Shown piece by piece: positions 23,200 through 33,755 of a stretch of 64,000 nucleotides of DNA (within the stretch, counting starts at the first letter, position 1; each line of letters opens with the position of its first letter). The stretch covers positions 67,493,583 through 67,557,582 of the forward strand of contig OY755046.1 of assembly GCA_963576565.1 (NCBI GenBank). The letters are read 5' to 3'. Origin of the DNA: Aspidapion aeneum (taxonomy: Eukaryota > Arthropoda > Insecta > Coleoptera > Brentidae). The notes under the pieces are model-generated. The model did no database searches and was not told the DNA's origin. It saw only the letters and a program-made list of their open reading frames with translations. Both the position numbers and the translations under genes were made by a program.

Positions 23200-23891
23200 C
23201 CCAGGTAGCAAGGGGTCATCAAATGACGTCTTTTTTTCGTCGAAAAGTGGTCATTTGGATGACCAGCAGGTCATCTACCAAAAAATGTCTTTAAGGCGTC
23301 AGTTATTTGACGTCTTTTCGTAGAGTAGTTTTTGACGTCTGAAAAACGTCATATATTGGTCACTACCCACACTGCACATTTTGTCCAAGGGACATACACT
23401 CATACTTACATAGATGGTGCCCCAATCAGTACTTGACCGGATTTATACGCAATGTGTGGGTACGTATGTAAAATAAATTAAATATTAAATTAAGACAAAC
23501 TTCGAGGCTTCTTTCGCTTCAAGATGGAGATGTGTAGGTCTAGGTATAGGTCTATTTTGATTTGTACCTTACAGACGAACACCGCTGTACCTGTTCCAGT
23601 ACTTTCAGGTCTAAGTCACAGTAGAGTCACCTTCTGTGTCTAAGTTTCCTTCAGTGTTCTCAACTGCAGGGAATATTTCATATATTCAGACGAGTTTAAA
23701 AAAAGTCATAAATAGGTTTGTGTCAAGTACGTCATATTGCTGACGTCTTTAAAGCGTCTAAAAATGACGTCATTTTGGGTGTGTCTTTTGAACGTCATTT
23801 AAGGGTAATTTACACGTCAGATTAGAGACGTCAATCGTCATTAAAAATGACCTGTTTTTGACGTTTAAAAAACGTGACCTTGCTACCTGGG
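23200..23891. mobile_element. TIR element packed with GACGTC-type motifs
   Basis: Ends are inverted repeats CCCAGGTAGCAAGGGGTCA (23200) and TGACCTTGCTACCTGGG (to 23891). If the target is TA, the element includes TT at left and T at right (gaaaTA|TTCCC...GGGT|TAtacc). The interior is non-coding and repeats gacgtc, acgtca and aacgtc words, mostly in 23220-23360 and 23740-23880, with a full tgacgtca palindrome near 23764. Superfamily unknown. Confidence 0.82.
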
Positions 23892-24173
23892 TTATACCGT
23901 AAAAAACACACACATTATAACTTACCGGTATATGCGGGTGATGGAAGTTTAAACTTCCCTTCTGACACGTATAAACAAATAAACTAAACGATTAACAATC
24001 GTTTATTTCTTTTTATGTTGTGAATGTTACAGTTCCGTGGTTGTGATTGATGTTCCAGTGGACCCTCCTTGTTCTTACCTTTTACGCGTGGACATTCCTT
24101 GTTTTTAACCTTTGAACTGATATTTTAAATAGGCATATTTATGAGACGGTCCTAGTTTTTAGCCACCAGCGTA

Positions 24174-25713
24174 TAGGGTGTCCCAAATTGGGCACTTTTA
24201 GGGGATTTAAGGTACTTCCAGGAGAGACAGAGAAAAACTGACCACGCATTGCGAGGCTCAAATTTTAAGACAAGACTTATAGTGAAAACCGCATTTTGAA
24301 ATATCGTCTCGTCGTTGAGCTACGGGGGCTTTTTGAAAAGTCTGCATTTTGGAAGGGTGTCTATAACTTCGTTATTAGTGGAAATTTTGATCTAGAGTAA
24401 ATTGCAATTTTATAGACTTTGTCACGAGGAATTCACCCGCAAAATTAAATTTTAACTGTCACTTTTATTTTTTGAGATATGACATAAAGTTGCTTTTTTT
24501 CTTATGGAATGGCGTATATTTTAATTAATTTTCGAATTCGTCATTGAATTCTTATTAAAATGATGTGTCATATGTCATAGTTTTATTGAGCGGTTTCGGA
24601 GATAATTAAAGTTTTTTATTTTTGTCTAGTATACGTTGAATCACGTCATGCGCCATTGACATGAAAGCCTTGCGGTCAAATCCTACTTCAATACTCCTAT
24701 ATATTTGTTGTCTAATACTATGCAAATCAAGTTGGCCTTGCATCTTGGCGCTTTGTCATTGTTTTCAATTGTTTAAACAATTTGACATTACGCGTTGATA
24801 TGAAATTGTTTTGTACAAAAGCGTTTTTAATTTTATTTTGAAATATGTATCAAAACGATGAAAAGTATGACATGTTAAAATGTTACTAGGAAAGTAATGA
24901 TAATCGACAGGGCGCTGGAAACTTATATCTTCAAAAGTATCCCGAACGAAGACAACCGTATATGGATATACTTCCAAAGTTGAAAAGGAACCTTGTTCAG
25001 TATGGCTCTTTTTCAAAACCGCGGGCCAAAATATATGACGTTAGGAGGGACCGTGAGTTAAATAATTCGCGATCATTGAGACAATTAGAAGCTGCCACAG
25101 GCATACCGAGAACTTTAATCCACCGAACACTTAAAAGGAAGAATTATAGGCTTTGAGGTCCGTCAGCTGAATTATAAATTTTCCAAAACTGGCTTACTAT
25201 ATTTTTGACTCTGTAAAATAATAAAAATACTGGAGTGCCTTGACCTGCCTCAGCAGGAAATCATAGCGCACTAGAAATAAGTGAAAAAGCTGAATTTCTC
25301 CTAAACCGGTCAATCAAACTATGACATATCATACATCATTTTGAAAAGAATTCAATGGCGAATTCAAACATTAATTAAAATATAGGCCATTCCATAAGAA
25401 AAAATGCAACTTTATGTCATATCTCAAAAACTAAAAGTGATAGTTAAAATTTAATTTAGCGCGTGAATTCCTCGTGACAAAGTCTATAAAATTGCAATTT
25501 ACTCTAAATCAAAATTTTCACTAATAACGAAGTTATAGACCCCCTTCCAAAATGCAGACTTTTTAAGAAGCCCCCGTAGCTCAAAGACGAGACGATATTT
25601 CAAAATGCGGTTTTTACTATAAGTCTTCTCTTGAAATTTGAGCCTCGCAATGCGTGGTCAGTTTTTCAAAAGTACCTTAAACCCCTTAAAAGTGCCCAAT
25701 TTGGGACACCCTG
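24174..25713 (+). mobile_element. IS630/Tc1-like element with long inverted arms
   Basis: TA-flanked (24172-24173 and 25714-25715). Ends read TAGGGTGTCCCAAATTGGGC at left and GCCCAATTTGGGACACCCTG at right, and the inversion continues for about 430 bp on each side (for example the tataacttcgttattagtgg region near 24365 and its complement near 25527). Between the arms, 24962-25156 encodes a 64-aa piece with SLRQLEAATGIPRTLIHRTL, a helix-turn-helix of the kind found at the N-terminus of IS630/Tc1-like transposases. The rest of the transposase is gone. Arm lengths are much greater than in a classical mariner. Confidence 0.85.
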
Positions 25714-26128
25714 TACTGTAAATGGTAGATATGAATTATACCTTTTAGATGGCGTTATTATTTCCATTTCTTAAAAATTGTGACATTCCCTGTTTTTTCC
25801 CTTCACCCTTCATTTGAGGCCTGCCTTTTCAAAATAAATTTTATTAAACTAAAAAATTTTCATTTGATTCGAAATATGTTCTTTTTTGTGTACCCTAAGG
25901 CTTTTTATTGTGGGAGGGGGGAAACAAATCATAAATTTTTGCGTTACCTAATTTGCAAATGTTCCCACTGTGCATGTAGGTCGTTTGGTGACACATTCAG
26001 TGGCGTCTGCTACAGGGAGTGCAACGGGGCAGTGCCCTCCCAAAACTAGACAACAAACAGTAATTTAATTGAATTATTTAAAAAAAGCTAAACTTTTTTA
26101 GCGTAAATAATTATAAGCCGGCAGTACC

Positions 26129-27138
26129 TAGGGTTACCAGATGTCCGGATTAATCCGGACAGGTCCGGATTTTTACTACGTCCGGGTGGGTCCGGGCGGA
26201 TTTTTCATAAACGTCCGGATTTTAAAGTAGCCGCCTTTAAAAACATCAAATAATGCAAAATGAACTAGTTTCAAAAAATTTAATTAAACAATAACCGTCG
26301 ATAAATTTAGCAGTGTGAATTCACCTTTAAGCGGGGTCTTCACATACCGTTTTACCTTACATCTTGCCTGTTCAGTCAAAACGCATCAAGTAAAACTTTG
26401 TGTGTAGACGGAAAAACGGACGTTTTACTTGAACTGATTTAAGACGGAAGACCGCCTAGAGAACTGACCGGATCACGCATTGTTTTCCAATAAAACCATC
26501 GTTTTGTATCAAAAACTGATCTAAAAACGTACGTTAAAACTATCAAGTGTCTACGCTAGTCTTTCAACCGTCATACTTGACCCTTTTGACTGACAGGCAA
26601 GACGTAAGGTAAAACGTTATGTTAAGAGCCCGCTTAAAGTAGTATTATTAATTTCGCCTTGTTGAATTACACTTCTGCCGTGTGGTCTTAAGCACACACA
26701 ATTTTTTAATGAAGTTTGTAATCTAAAAATGTACATATCAGACAATTTTACTTCTGATGACCACAATCTGCCTACCCACGAAAAATGGGCAAAATATTTT
26801 AATGCAAGTATTTCTACCCAGTGGACCAAAAAAAGAAATAGGCTGCTTTTATCTTCTGTAAAAGGAATACTCATTTCATACAATTTAAGAAAAATGAGCA
26901 GCTCAGAATTTTACGATTTTGTTCTTCTGCCTAAAAATTCAACGCTGTTGAATAAAATACAAAGCAGTGAATAGTACCTATAAAATAGTAGGTATATTAT
27001 GTTATTTATTAGTTATTGTTTCAATAAAAAAAAGTTGATTTTTTGTGTGTGGCATCGAAAAAATTTTGACATCCGGATTTTGTCCGGATTTTCTTGACGG
27101 CTGGTCCTGGTTAGAGACGTTTTCATCTGGTAACCCTA
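26129..27138 (+). mobile_element. hAT transposon relic with perfect 15-bp TIR and 8-bp duplication
   Basis: TIRs TAGGGTTACCAGATG / CATCTGGTAACCCTA are perfect, and GCAGTACC is duplicated at 26121-26128 and 27139-27146. Near the right end, 26729-26974 encodes WTKKRNRLLLSSVKGILIS, then MSSSEFYDFVL and LLNKIQSSE, which is the carboxy end of a hAT transposase dimerisation region (family knowledge). The DNA-binding and catalytic parts have been lost. Subterminal tccgga motifs recur at both ends (26140-26220, 27070-27095). A TTAA-flanked MITE sits inside at 26341-26632. Confidence 0.88.
26341..26632. mobile_element. TTAA-flanked MITE inside the hAT relic
   Basis: TTAA at 26337-26340 and 26633-26636 flank inverted ends GCGGGGTCTTCACATACCGT and (complement) GCGGGCTCTTAACATAACGT. 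The inversion continues through ttttaccttac and cttgcctg. TTAA is the piggyBac target; a PIF-like three-base target (TAA) is the alternative. Non-coding. Confidence 0.78.
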
Positions 27139-28450
27139 GCAGTACCGCGCGGGACAAGGTTTCAATTTCACCCGTTTTTCAGCGGTGTATGGGTGGTTGT
27201 TCTCGTGCGAAAACGTTCGTTGCCCTTCCTACGTGTTGTCGATTCTATCCTTAGTGAAGACGTATGAATTTGTTTTGATTTGGGATAGGTTGCTAGTTAA
27301 AAGCCTTACTGGTCGCGTGTCCATTGTTTGTTTTTGTTTTTGTTTGTTTTCAAAATGGAAATAAATACCGTCGAATATATAATTAACTGTGCAAATTTAA
27401 ATACGTCGACATATGTCCATTACAAATAAAATCTTTAGGGCCACATAGACTAGTCCTAAAAATTAACCAAAATTTTAGTGCAAGTAAGAGGGGTGTTTGA
27501 AAAAAACTTATAGCTTATAGGTACTAGAAAATGTAATAAAAAATTATACGATTCTGGAAACTGGTTGTGCGTTTGTAAAAAACGACATGCTTTTTTTTGC
27601 TTTATTTGCCTTATTATGAACAATCCACGAAGGGATCCTGCGTGGGTGTGCTACTCATTTAAATAACCACATAGAATTTTCTATGCTAGGCAAGACTGAT
27701 ATTAGGAGCCAATTGAATAGTGCCTATTGGGAAAACATTACATAGTGAAAATGTGACTAGACATATTGGTAGGTTAATAGGCTGTTTAAAATTCTGTGGG
27801 GTTTTTGCGGTTGCTCTACGGGGCCATAAGAAAGAAAGGCGAATGGATTTTATCTATAAACAAATAAACTAAAAACTATACCAAGTAGCTGCTTGTTTGT
27901 AAAATGCTAAAATAAAATTGTTTATGTAAGTTTTTTTTGTCTCCTTCTTTATGCAAAATAAGTATCAGTGGCGCCCCCGCCCCGACGGTCCTGGCGCCCC
28001 ATGAGTGCATTAAGCGCCCTAAGCTTTATTAAGTAGCAGGGCCGGCAACGGCAAATTGAGAGGGCGGCAAAGCTGTCGCTAGGAAACTAAAGATATGGAT
28101 TTTTTTGGCCGCAAAAGTAAAGACATGGTGACTGATGACTTATTTTTTGTATTTTTTTTTTGGTCACAAGATTTTTGGGCGCCTTTTTTGTCCGTCGACC
28201 CTCCCGCCCCTTCGGGCACGCTACGCCGCTGATAAATATCCGCCCCCCCCAATTTATAACGTCAGCAGCCGCAACTGGACACATTCCTAAAGACAAAATG
28301 GGTCAAAGGTCAAAGTTTGAAACTTTTAAACCAACATTTTTCTTAATTTCTTTTACTTTTGGAACACATAAAGCCAGTGGCGTGTACAAAAAATCGCTTT
28401 GGGGAGGGGTAATGGACATTTTAATATATCTATATTAAAAAAAGAAAATA

Positions 28451-30763
28451 CAGGGTGGTCGGCACATGAACCGTCAAAATTTTTTGGGATATTGTTGGGG
28501 TCATTTGCTACCTTTTCAACCTTGGAACTTGGGTCCTAAGAGTCACGGCTAAAGAGATATGAATTTTTAGTTTTTTTTTCCCAAATTATCCAAAATCCCA
28601 GCTTTAAACCCTCGTAAGCTTTTTATTAATGTCTGGAAAAGCACCATTTTTTAAAAATAATTCTGTAATCTTATGCTTCTTCAACTAATTAATAGATTTG
28701 TTAAAATTGATGTACCAAAGGGACATAGGAGGTTTTTTATTCAAGAACATTAGTGATTTTGTGAAAGAAAATCAATTTCAAAATTAAAAATCAAAAAAAG
28801 TATCGAGAATTGAGAACTTCATTTTCTTTTAAAAACTTCTTTAGTTGATTACCTTTCTAACGGTATGCTTACACATTGATAAAAAAAACATTTCTGCTTT
28901 CCGTCATCAGAAGGGCGAGACTCGTTCGGAATTGGTAAGATAAACAATTTGATGTTTATGATCGTTTACCTACTTAAACAAAAGTTAAACTTTTAACAAT
29001 AATGTATTGTGTTCTTTATTTATACATTTTATTCCAAACGATCCTAAACATCAAATTGTTTTTCTTATCAGGTCCGAACGATTATTGCCCGTCTCACAGA
29101 ATATCCGTATTTTAAAGTTGAATTGTTTTTTTTAATTAATGTGTAGCATACCGTTAGAAAGGTAATCAACTAGAGAAGTTTTTAAAGGAAAATTAAGTTC
29201 TCAAGGTGTCGATACTTTTCCTAATTTTTAATTTTGAAATTGATTTTCTTTCACAAAATCATTAATGTTCAATAAAAAACCTCGTATGTCCCTTTGGTAC
29301 ATACATTTTAACAAATCTATTAATTAGTTGAAGTACCCAACTAACATTTATAGTAGCGGCTACATGTTCTAAAGGCTTTGCTACTTTCTTATAGTAGAAA
29401 TGTGGTGATCCCAACCAAAATTTGTTACTTTTTAGTTCTAACTACTATTTAGTATCAGGAAATAGTAGATGTTTCGTAAAAATGACCCTCTAAACTACTT
29501 CATAGGATTGTTTCTTGATAGTCGATTCTGATAGTCTTCTCTACCACAATAGGACGTTGCTAAAGTTTTACTTTCTTTTTAGTCGTTATTTCGTAGTCGC
29601 CCTGACTTTTATATCCTACTTAATTACCACTAGAAAGTTAAGCTTCATTGGAGTCCCAAACAAGTGTATCCGACAACTACATTATAACTTTAATTTTTAC
29701 CACAAAAGTTTGTGTCATCATAGTAACATCTGATGTAACAATGTAGACAAAATAACTTTTTGGATCAACTTTAAAGCCGCAACTACTTTCAAGTAACCTT
29801 TTCGACTATCAGGGAATATAGTTTGGGACGCCATGTTTTTATGTAAGAACGAAAATTTAATATTTTTGTTGTCGTTTTATGAGCTCATATTAAAGAGCCA
29901 TACTATTTTATAAACAAATTAGTTGAAGCTTACCAAAAATGCTCTTCTTAAGCACCATTTGTTGGAGTTAACTGTCGATTATGAAAACATAACCTCCAAA
30001 ATCACAACACAAAAATTCCATCAGCTACCAGAAAACGGCTCAATTTTACGGGCGCACCGGTTTTTTGCAATATATATAATGCATGTTATACAAAAAACTT
30101 TGCGTCGCACTCGAATTTTGATCCTCTGCTCGTAAATTCTCACACTTTTGGATAACATAGTTCATATTATAACCATAACCAAACAAAAAAACTAAGCGAG
30201 TCTGTTTACTGTTGTGTCCACCATATTGTGTAACAATTCTACCAAAAAGAAACGATTATATTATTTGCAACTACATCGCAACTTTTATGCCATTACGGAA
30301 AAAAAACAGCCTCTACGACGTAGTAGATACCTGGCTACGACGTAGTAGTGTAGTTGTTACTACAGTGACTTTAAACACTTGGCCAAGTAGTTATAACCAG
30401 AAATTGGTTCCCCACTTAGGGAATTATAACGTCGCTGTATGGTATACTGAGACGTAGCGGGAGTACGTTGCGGTTACTTTTAAGAAATTCTTTCTAGTTG
30501 GGGTTTCGTCGTTACAACTTTAATTGTTTGTTGGGATAGCATAAGATTACAGAATTATTTAAAAAAATGGTGCTTTTCCAGACATTAATAAAAAGTTTAC
30601 GATGGTTTAAAGGTGGGATTTTGGGTAATTTGAGAAAAAAAATTAAAATATTCATATCTCTTTAGCCGTGACTCTAAGGACCCAAGTTCCAAGGTTGAAA
30701 AGGTAGCGAATGACCCCAACAATATCCCAAAAAATTTTGACGGTTCATGTGTCGAACACCCTG
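28451..30763. mobile_element. foldback element, TA-flanked, with a second element in its right arm
   Basis: Outer ends CAGGGTGGTCGGCACATGAA and the complement of TTCATGTGTCGAACACCCTG lie beside TA. The left arm (28451 to about 28885) pairs with a right arm split in two: about 29140-29335 and 30539-30763. Matching pairs include ctttctaacggtatgct/agcataccgttagaaag and gatatgaa/ttcatatc with the adjacent tctttagccgtgactc. The interruption, 29336-30536, is a separate insertion. No coding sequence. Confidence 0.88.
29336..30536. mobile_element. nested TA-flanked element beginning CCCAAC, tagtag-rich
   Basis: TA (29334-29335 and 30537-30538) flanks ends CCCAACTAAC and the complement of GTTTGTTGGGA. 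Deleting 29336-30536 plus one TA reconnects the right arm of the foldback (gttgaag...gcataag), confirming the boundaries against the undisturbed left arm. The interior repeats tagtag, ctacta and cgtagtag words (29345-29480, 30310-30360). Non-coding. Confidence 0.82.
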
Positions 30764-30904
30764 TATATATTGTTAATATAGTTGAATAATGTGGAGGTAC
30801 AAAATCTTTCGATGTGATAAACAAAATAGTGGTTAAATAAATCCATAAAAGGGCTAAAATGCCTAAGCCCCCCTGAAGGCGATTTTTTATATGAATAGAT
30901 AGAT

Positions 30905-31493
30905 AAATGGAAAGTGTTGAAATGGATGCGATAAAATCAATGAGAATGTCTAGAACAGATCATATAAGAAATAAGATCATAAAAAAAGAATGGGAATCGA
31001 GGGAAGCATAACAAATGACATCACTAAAAGACAACTGATATGGTACGCACATGTACAACGAATGGCAACCAATACGACGCAGAAAAAGAGGGCGTCTTAA
31101 ACTGGAATGATTACAGTCAATCCAAAGATCAATGAGTCAAAAGAACCTGGCAGAAAATGATTGTCAGGATCGAAGAAGGTGGGGAATGTGCGTCAGACAA
31201 CGTAGAAAAATGTTCTAAACAGACATAGTAAAAGTAGTAACATTAGAATATGGATAGAATAGGGGCTTAAGCCCACAATGGCAACCAATACGGCGCAGAA
31301 AAAGAGGGCGTCTTAAGCTGGAATCGCAGCAGTCAATCTATAGATCAATGAGTCAAAAGAACCTGGCAGAAAATGATTGTCAGGATCGAAGGAGGTGGGC
31401 AATGGGCGTCGGACAACGTAGAAAAATGTTCTAAACCGACATAGTAAAAGTAGTAACATTAGAATATGGATAGAATAGGGGCTTAAGCCCACA
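30905..31493 (+). mobile_element. LINE (family II) C-terminal fragment with 216-bp tandem duplication
   Basis: 30905-31060 matches the C-terminal coding region of family II (atcaatgagaatgtctagaa, the ctaaaagacaactgatatgg segment). The stretch from aatggcaaccaatacg (31061) to ggggcttaagcccac is repeated from 31277 to 31493, offset 216 bp. The second repeat keeps sequence closer to the parent (cctaaaccgacatagta end). Non-functional. Confidence 0.83.
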
Positions 31494-31889
31494 AGCACCC
31501 CCGTGTATACGCCCATTATAGAGCTAGTTTATCAAAACACAAATCAATGGATTTAGGCACAGTGCCAAAACATAAAAAACTGCTCTTAGATCAACGACAC
31601 AAAATGTCGATCGAAAGTTATAATTTTAAAAAGATTCCCAAGCCCACATCATTTTTTAAAAATAATTTTTCCATTGATCCATCGATAGCGTTTTTTAAAC
31701 AATCATTGTAGGGGAGATCGGGGCTGGTTTTCACACTTTTATTCAATAATCTTTTTTGATAGTCATGGTTTTAGTTTAGCAATAATATTTATATATCGAA
31801 TATTTTAGATTATAAAAAAAATAAATTGTTTATCTTTAAAATTTTCAAATACGAAAGTTTTTTTTTAATTAAGTTGCATAAAACAGTAG
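31494..31889. other. unassigned sequence
   Basis: AT-rich, with no supported feature. A segment near 31709 (aggggagatcggggctggtt) resembles 43387-43410, suggesting another dispersed repeat. Confidence 0.35.
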
Positions 31890-32070
31890 ATAACTTTTAA
31901 AAGCTTTATTGTTTCTCAAAGTATTCTCCACGAAAATTAATGCACTTTTGCATGCGCTCAAACCAGTTGTCAGAGCTGAAATTCCACTCGTTTGTTGGCA
32001 CTGTCAAATTTGCATTCTTGAAGGCGTTGAATGCTTCTTCTGGCGACTAAAATCTTTGACTACGCACTGC
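31890..32070 (-). pseudogene. mariner transposase C-terminal fragment
   Basis: On the minus strand 32060-31890 reads FSRQKKHSTPSRM-like then, in another frame, TNEWNFSSDNWFERMQKCIN and FRGEYFEKQ. WFxRMQKCIxxxGEYFEK is the characteristic end of mariner transposases. Only this tail remains. It is different from the copy at 2327-3225. Confidence 0.78.
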
Positions 32071-32159
32071 ATTCTTGATTTTCGGAAAAGTATAGAAATC
32101 GTTGACAATGCTGTACACGTTTTTCGAGTTTTCTGCCTTAAAGCGATCTAGAGTTCCCC

Positions 32160-32980
32160 GACACCAAACCCAGATGCACGAAAATTTACTTTTGCTGGAG
32201 ATCTCTATCACGCTCGAGAAGCGGCAAGTGCGCGGAAATGTTGGTGTATGTTGGTTTTGAAACGGTTCAGGTTGTAATCTGTAGGGAAAACTGTCGCAGG
32301 GAGTCCATTCCACAGCGATGCTGTTCTCCAGAGATATGAATTCTGATATAATGAAGTTCTTGGTGCCTCTATTTTGACAGTAAATTGATGGTTACCGTCT
32401 GACGTGTTCGCCTAGTAGGTGCTACTCCCGCGGGGATCATACGTGCCAGCTCTTCAGAGCATTTTCCGTGATAATACCTGTAGAAGAGAGATAGATCACC
32501 CACAGTTCTTCGATGTTCGAGACTATCCAAGCTACGGGTAAGTGCGGGGTCATTGATCAGCTTGATAACCCGTTTTTGAACGGTGTTCAAAAGCATTAAG
32601 GTATGTTTGGATGCCGCACTCCATATATGTGAGTAGTACTCCATAGTTGGTCGAATCTGGGCTTTGTAGAGTGTCAGCAGTTGGCTTGGTGTATACAGAT
32701 GTCCGGTGCGAAATAGCACCCCAAGCTTTTGGGAAGCCCTTTTAGCTATGTCTGCCACGTGACTGTGCCAAGACATGTTGGTCTTTGCAGTGACTCCTAA
32801 GATGCTCAACTGGCTCTGCAATGTGACAGCACTTCCAGATAGCATGATGTTTGGCTCACCGGTGCTGGTCTTTTTTGAAAACAGGGCTGCTTGGGTTTTC
32901 TGCGCGTTGAACTGAACAATGTTTTTGTTGCCCCAGTGCTCTATTATCTCCAGGTCGTTATTTATCTGCGATATTTAAGT
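32160..32980 (-). mobile_element. Jockey-like LINE, reverse transcriptase C-terminal part
   Basis: Minus strand from about 32975: INNDLEIIEHWGNKN, VQFNAQKTQAALFS, then the 158-aa frame 32845-32369 with LSILGVTAKTNMSWHSHVAD, a KLGVLFRTGHLYTPSQLLTL segment and YKAQIRPTMEYYSHIW. After a frame change near 32370 it continues RTASLWNGLPATVFP and NLNRFKTNIHQHF to about 32210. This is the thumb and post-RT region of Jockey-type elements. The fingers, motif A and motif C are missing upstream. It is GC-richer than its surroundings, which suggests a relatively recent arrival. Confidence 0.85.
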
Positions 32981-33346
32981 TGGTCTAAGATGATGGAATT
33001 CACGTGCGGAGAGAGAGAGACAGAGGAAGTTTTATGGTGGTTTCGCCGATGTAACAACCAACCCGTAATTGGGGTCTTACGCCCCATTCTCCCCTACCGG
33101 CTGCCCACTCAATCAACTCAATAAAATTTATGTTGCAGGAAGTTGGCATTATCAACTGCAACATCTCTAATAAACAATGCACTGCGACTGCGACATGAAA
33201 ACCTTTTGGTTATGCAAATATACAACTATATTTCTAGTGATTTTCCCCGATTTTTGCATTAAGATAAGCTTTTTGTAGTGTCCTCTATACACAGTAAAAA
33301 TTTGGAGAACATTTAGTTGACCTTAAAATGCTAATTTCGTTTAAAC

Positions 33347-33521
33347 CATGGGCGCACCCAGGGGGGGGCGGTTTCCCCTCCCCAAGCCTTAGATTTTTTT
33401 ACATATTTTCGACATATTTCAGAAAAAAACACAAAAAATAGCTTAATTCCACATCATGAGGCTTCACCCCCCCCCCAAGAGGCCTCGGCCCCCCCAAGAC
33501 ATATTCCTGGGTGCGCCACTG
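33347..33521. mobile_element. short hAT-type MITE (GGCGCACCCAGG ends)
   Basis: Inverted ends CATGGGCGCACCCAGG and CCTGGGTGCGCCACTG. Flanking GTTTAAAC and GTTTGAAC form an 8-bp direct repeat with one mismatch. A sister copy lies at 38680-38998. G/C-rich runs are confined to the element; no coding. Confidence 0.75.
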
Positions 33522-33755
33522 TTTGAACACAGCGTTTTCGCTAATTAAGATTTGTTTTAGAATTTTAGAATTTTAGATATTCTAGTGTTTATTCTCTTCT
33601 CGACGTTTAATTAGTAAATTTTTGAAAAGCAAAGTAATTTTTTGTAAAATAAATGGATCCATGACGGATCTGACACCTTCCTAGCTAGTCTATTATCACA
33701 CTTTTTTTTTAATTTTATTTATTAGGTACAATAACAGGGTTGCCCCCAAGTAGTA

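Larger units (their letters stand above)
25998..28277. mobile_element. hAT-family non-autonomous element H1, invaded by two nested elements
   Basis: Ends CAGTGGCGTCTGCTACAGGG and GCAGCCGCAACTG are flanked by the perfect 8-bp duplication GACACATT (25990-25997 and 28278-28285). Its sequence aligns piecewise with H2 at 61727-62904: gggcagtgccctcccaaaac, the atccttagtgaagacgtatg segment, agggccacatagac and tgaacaatccacga. At 26129-27138 it is interrupted by another hAT element. Another old insertion or divergence lies at 27940-28240 with G/C-rich fragments. No transposase. Confidence 0.88.
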
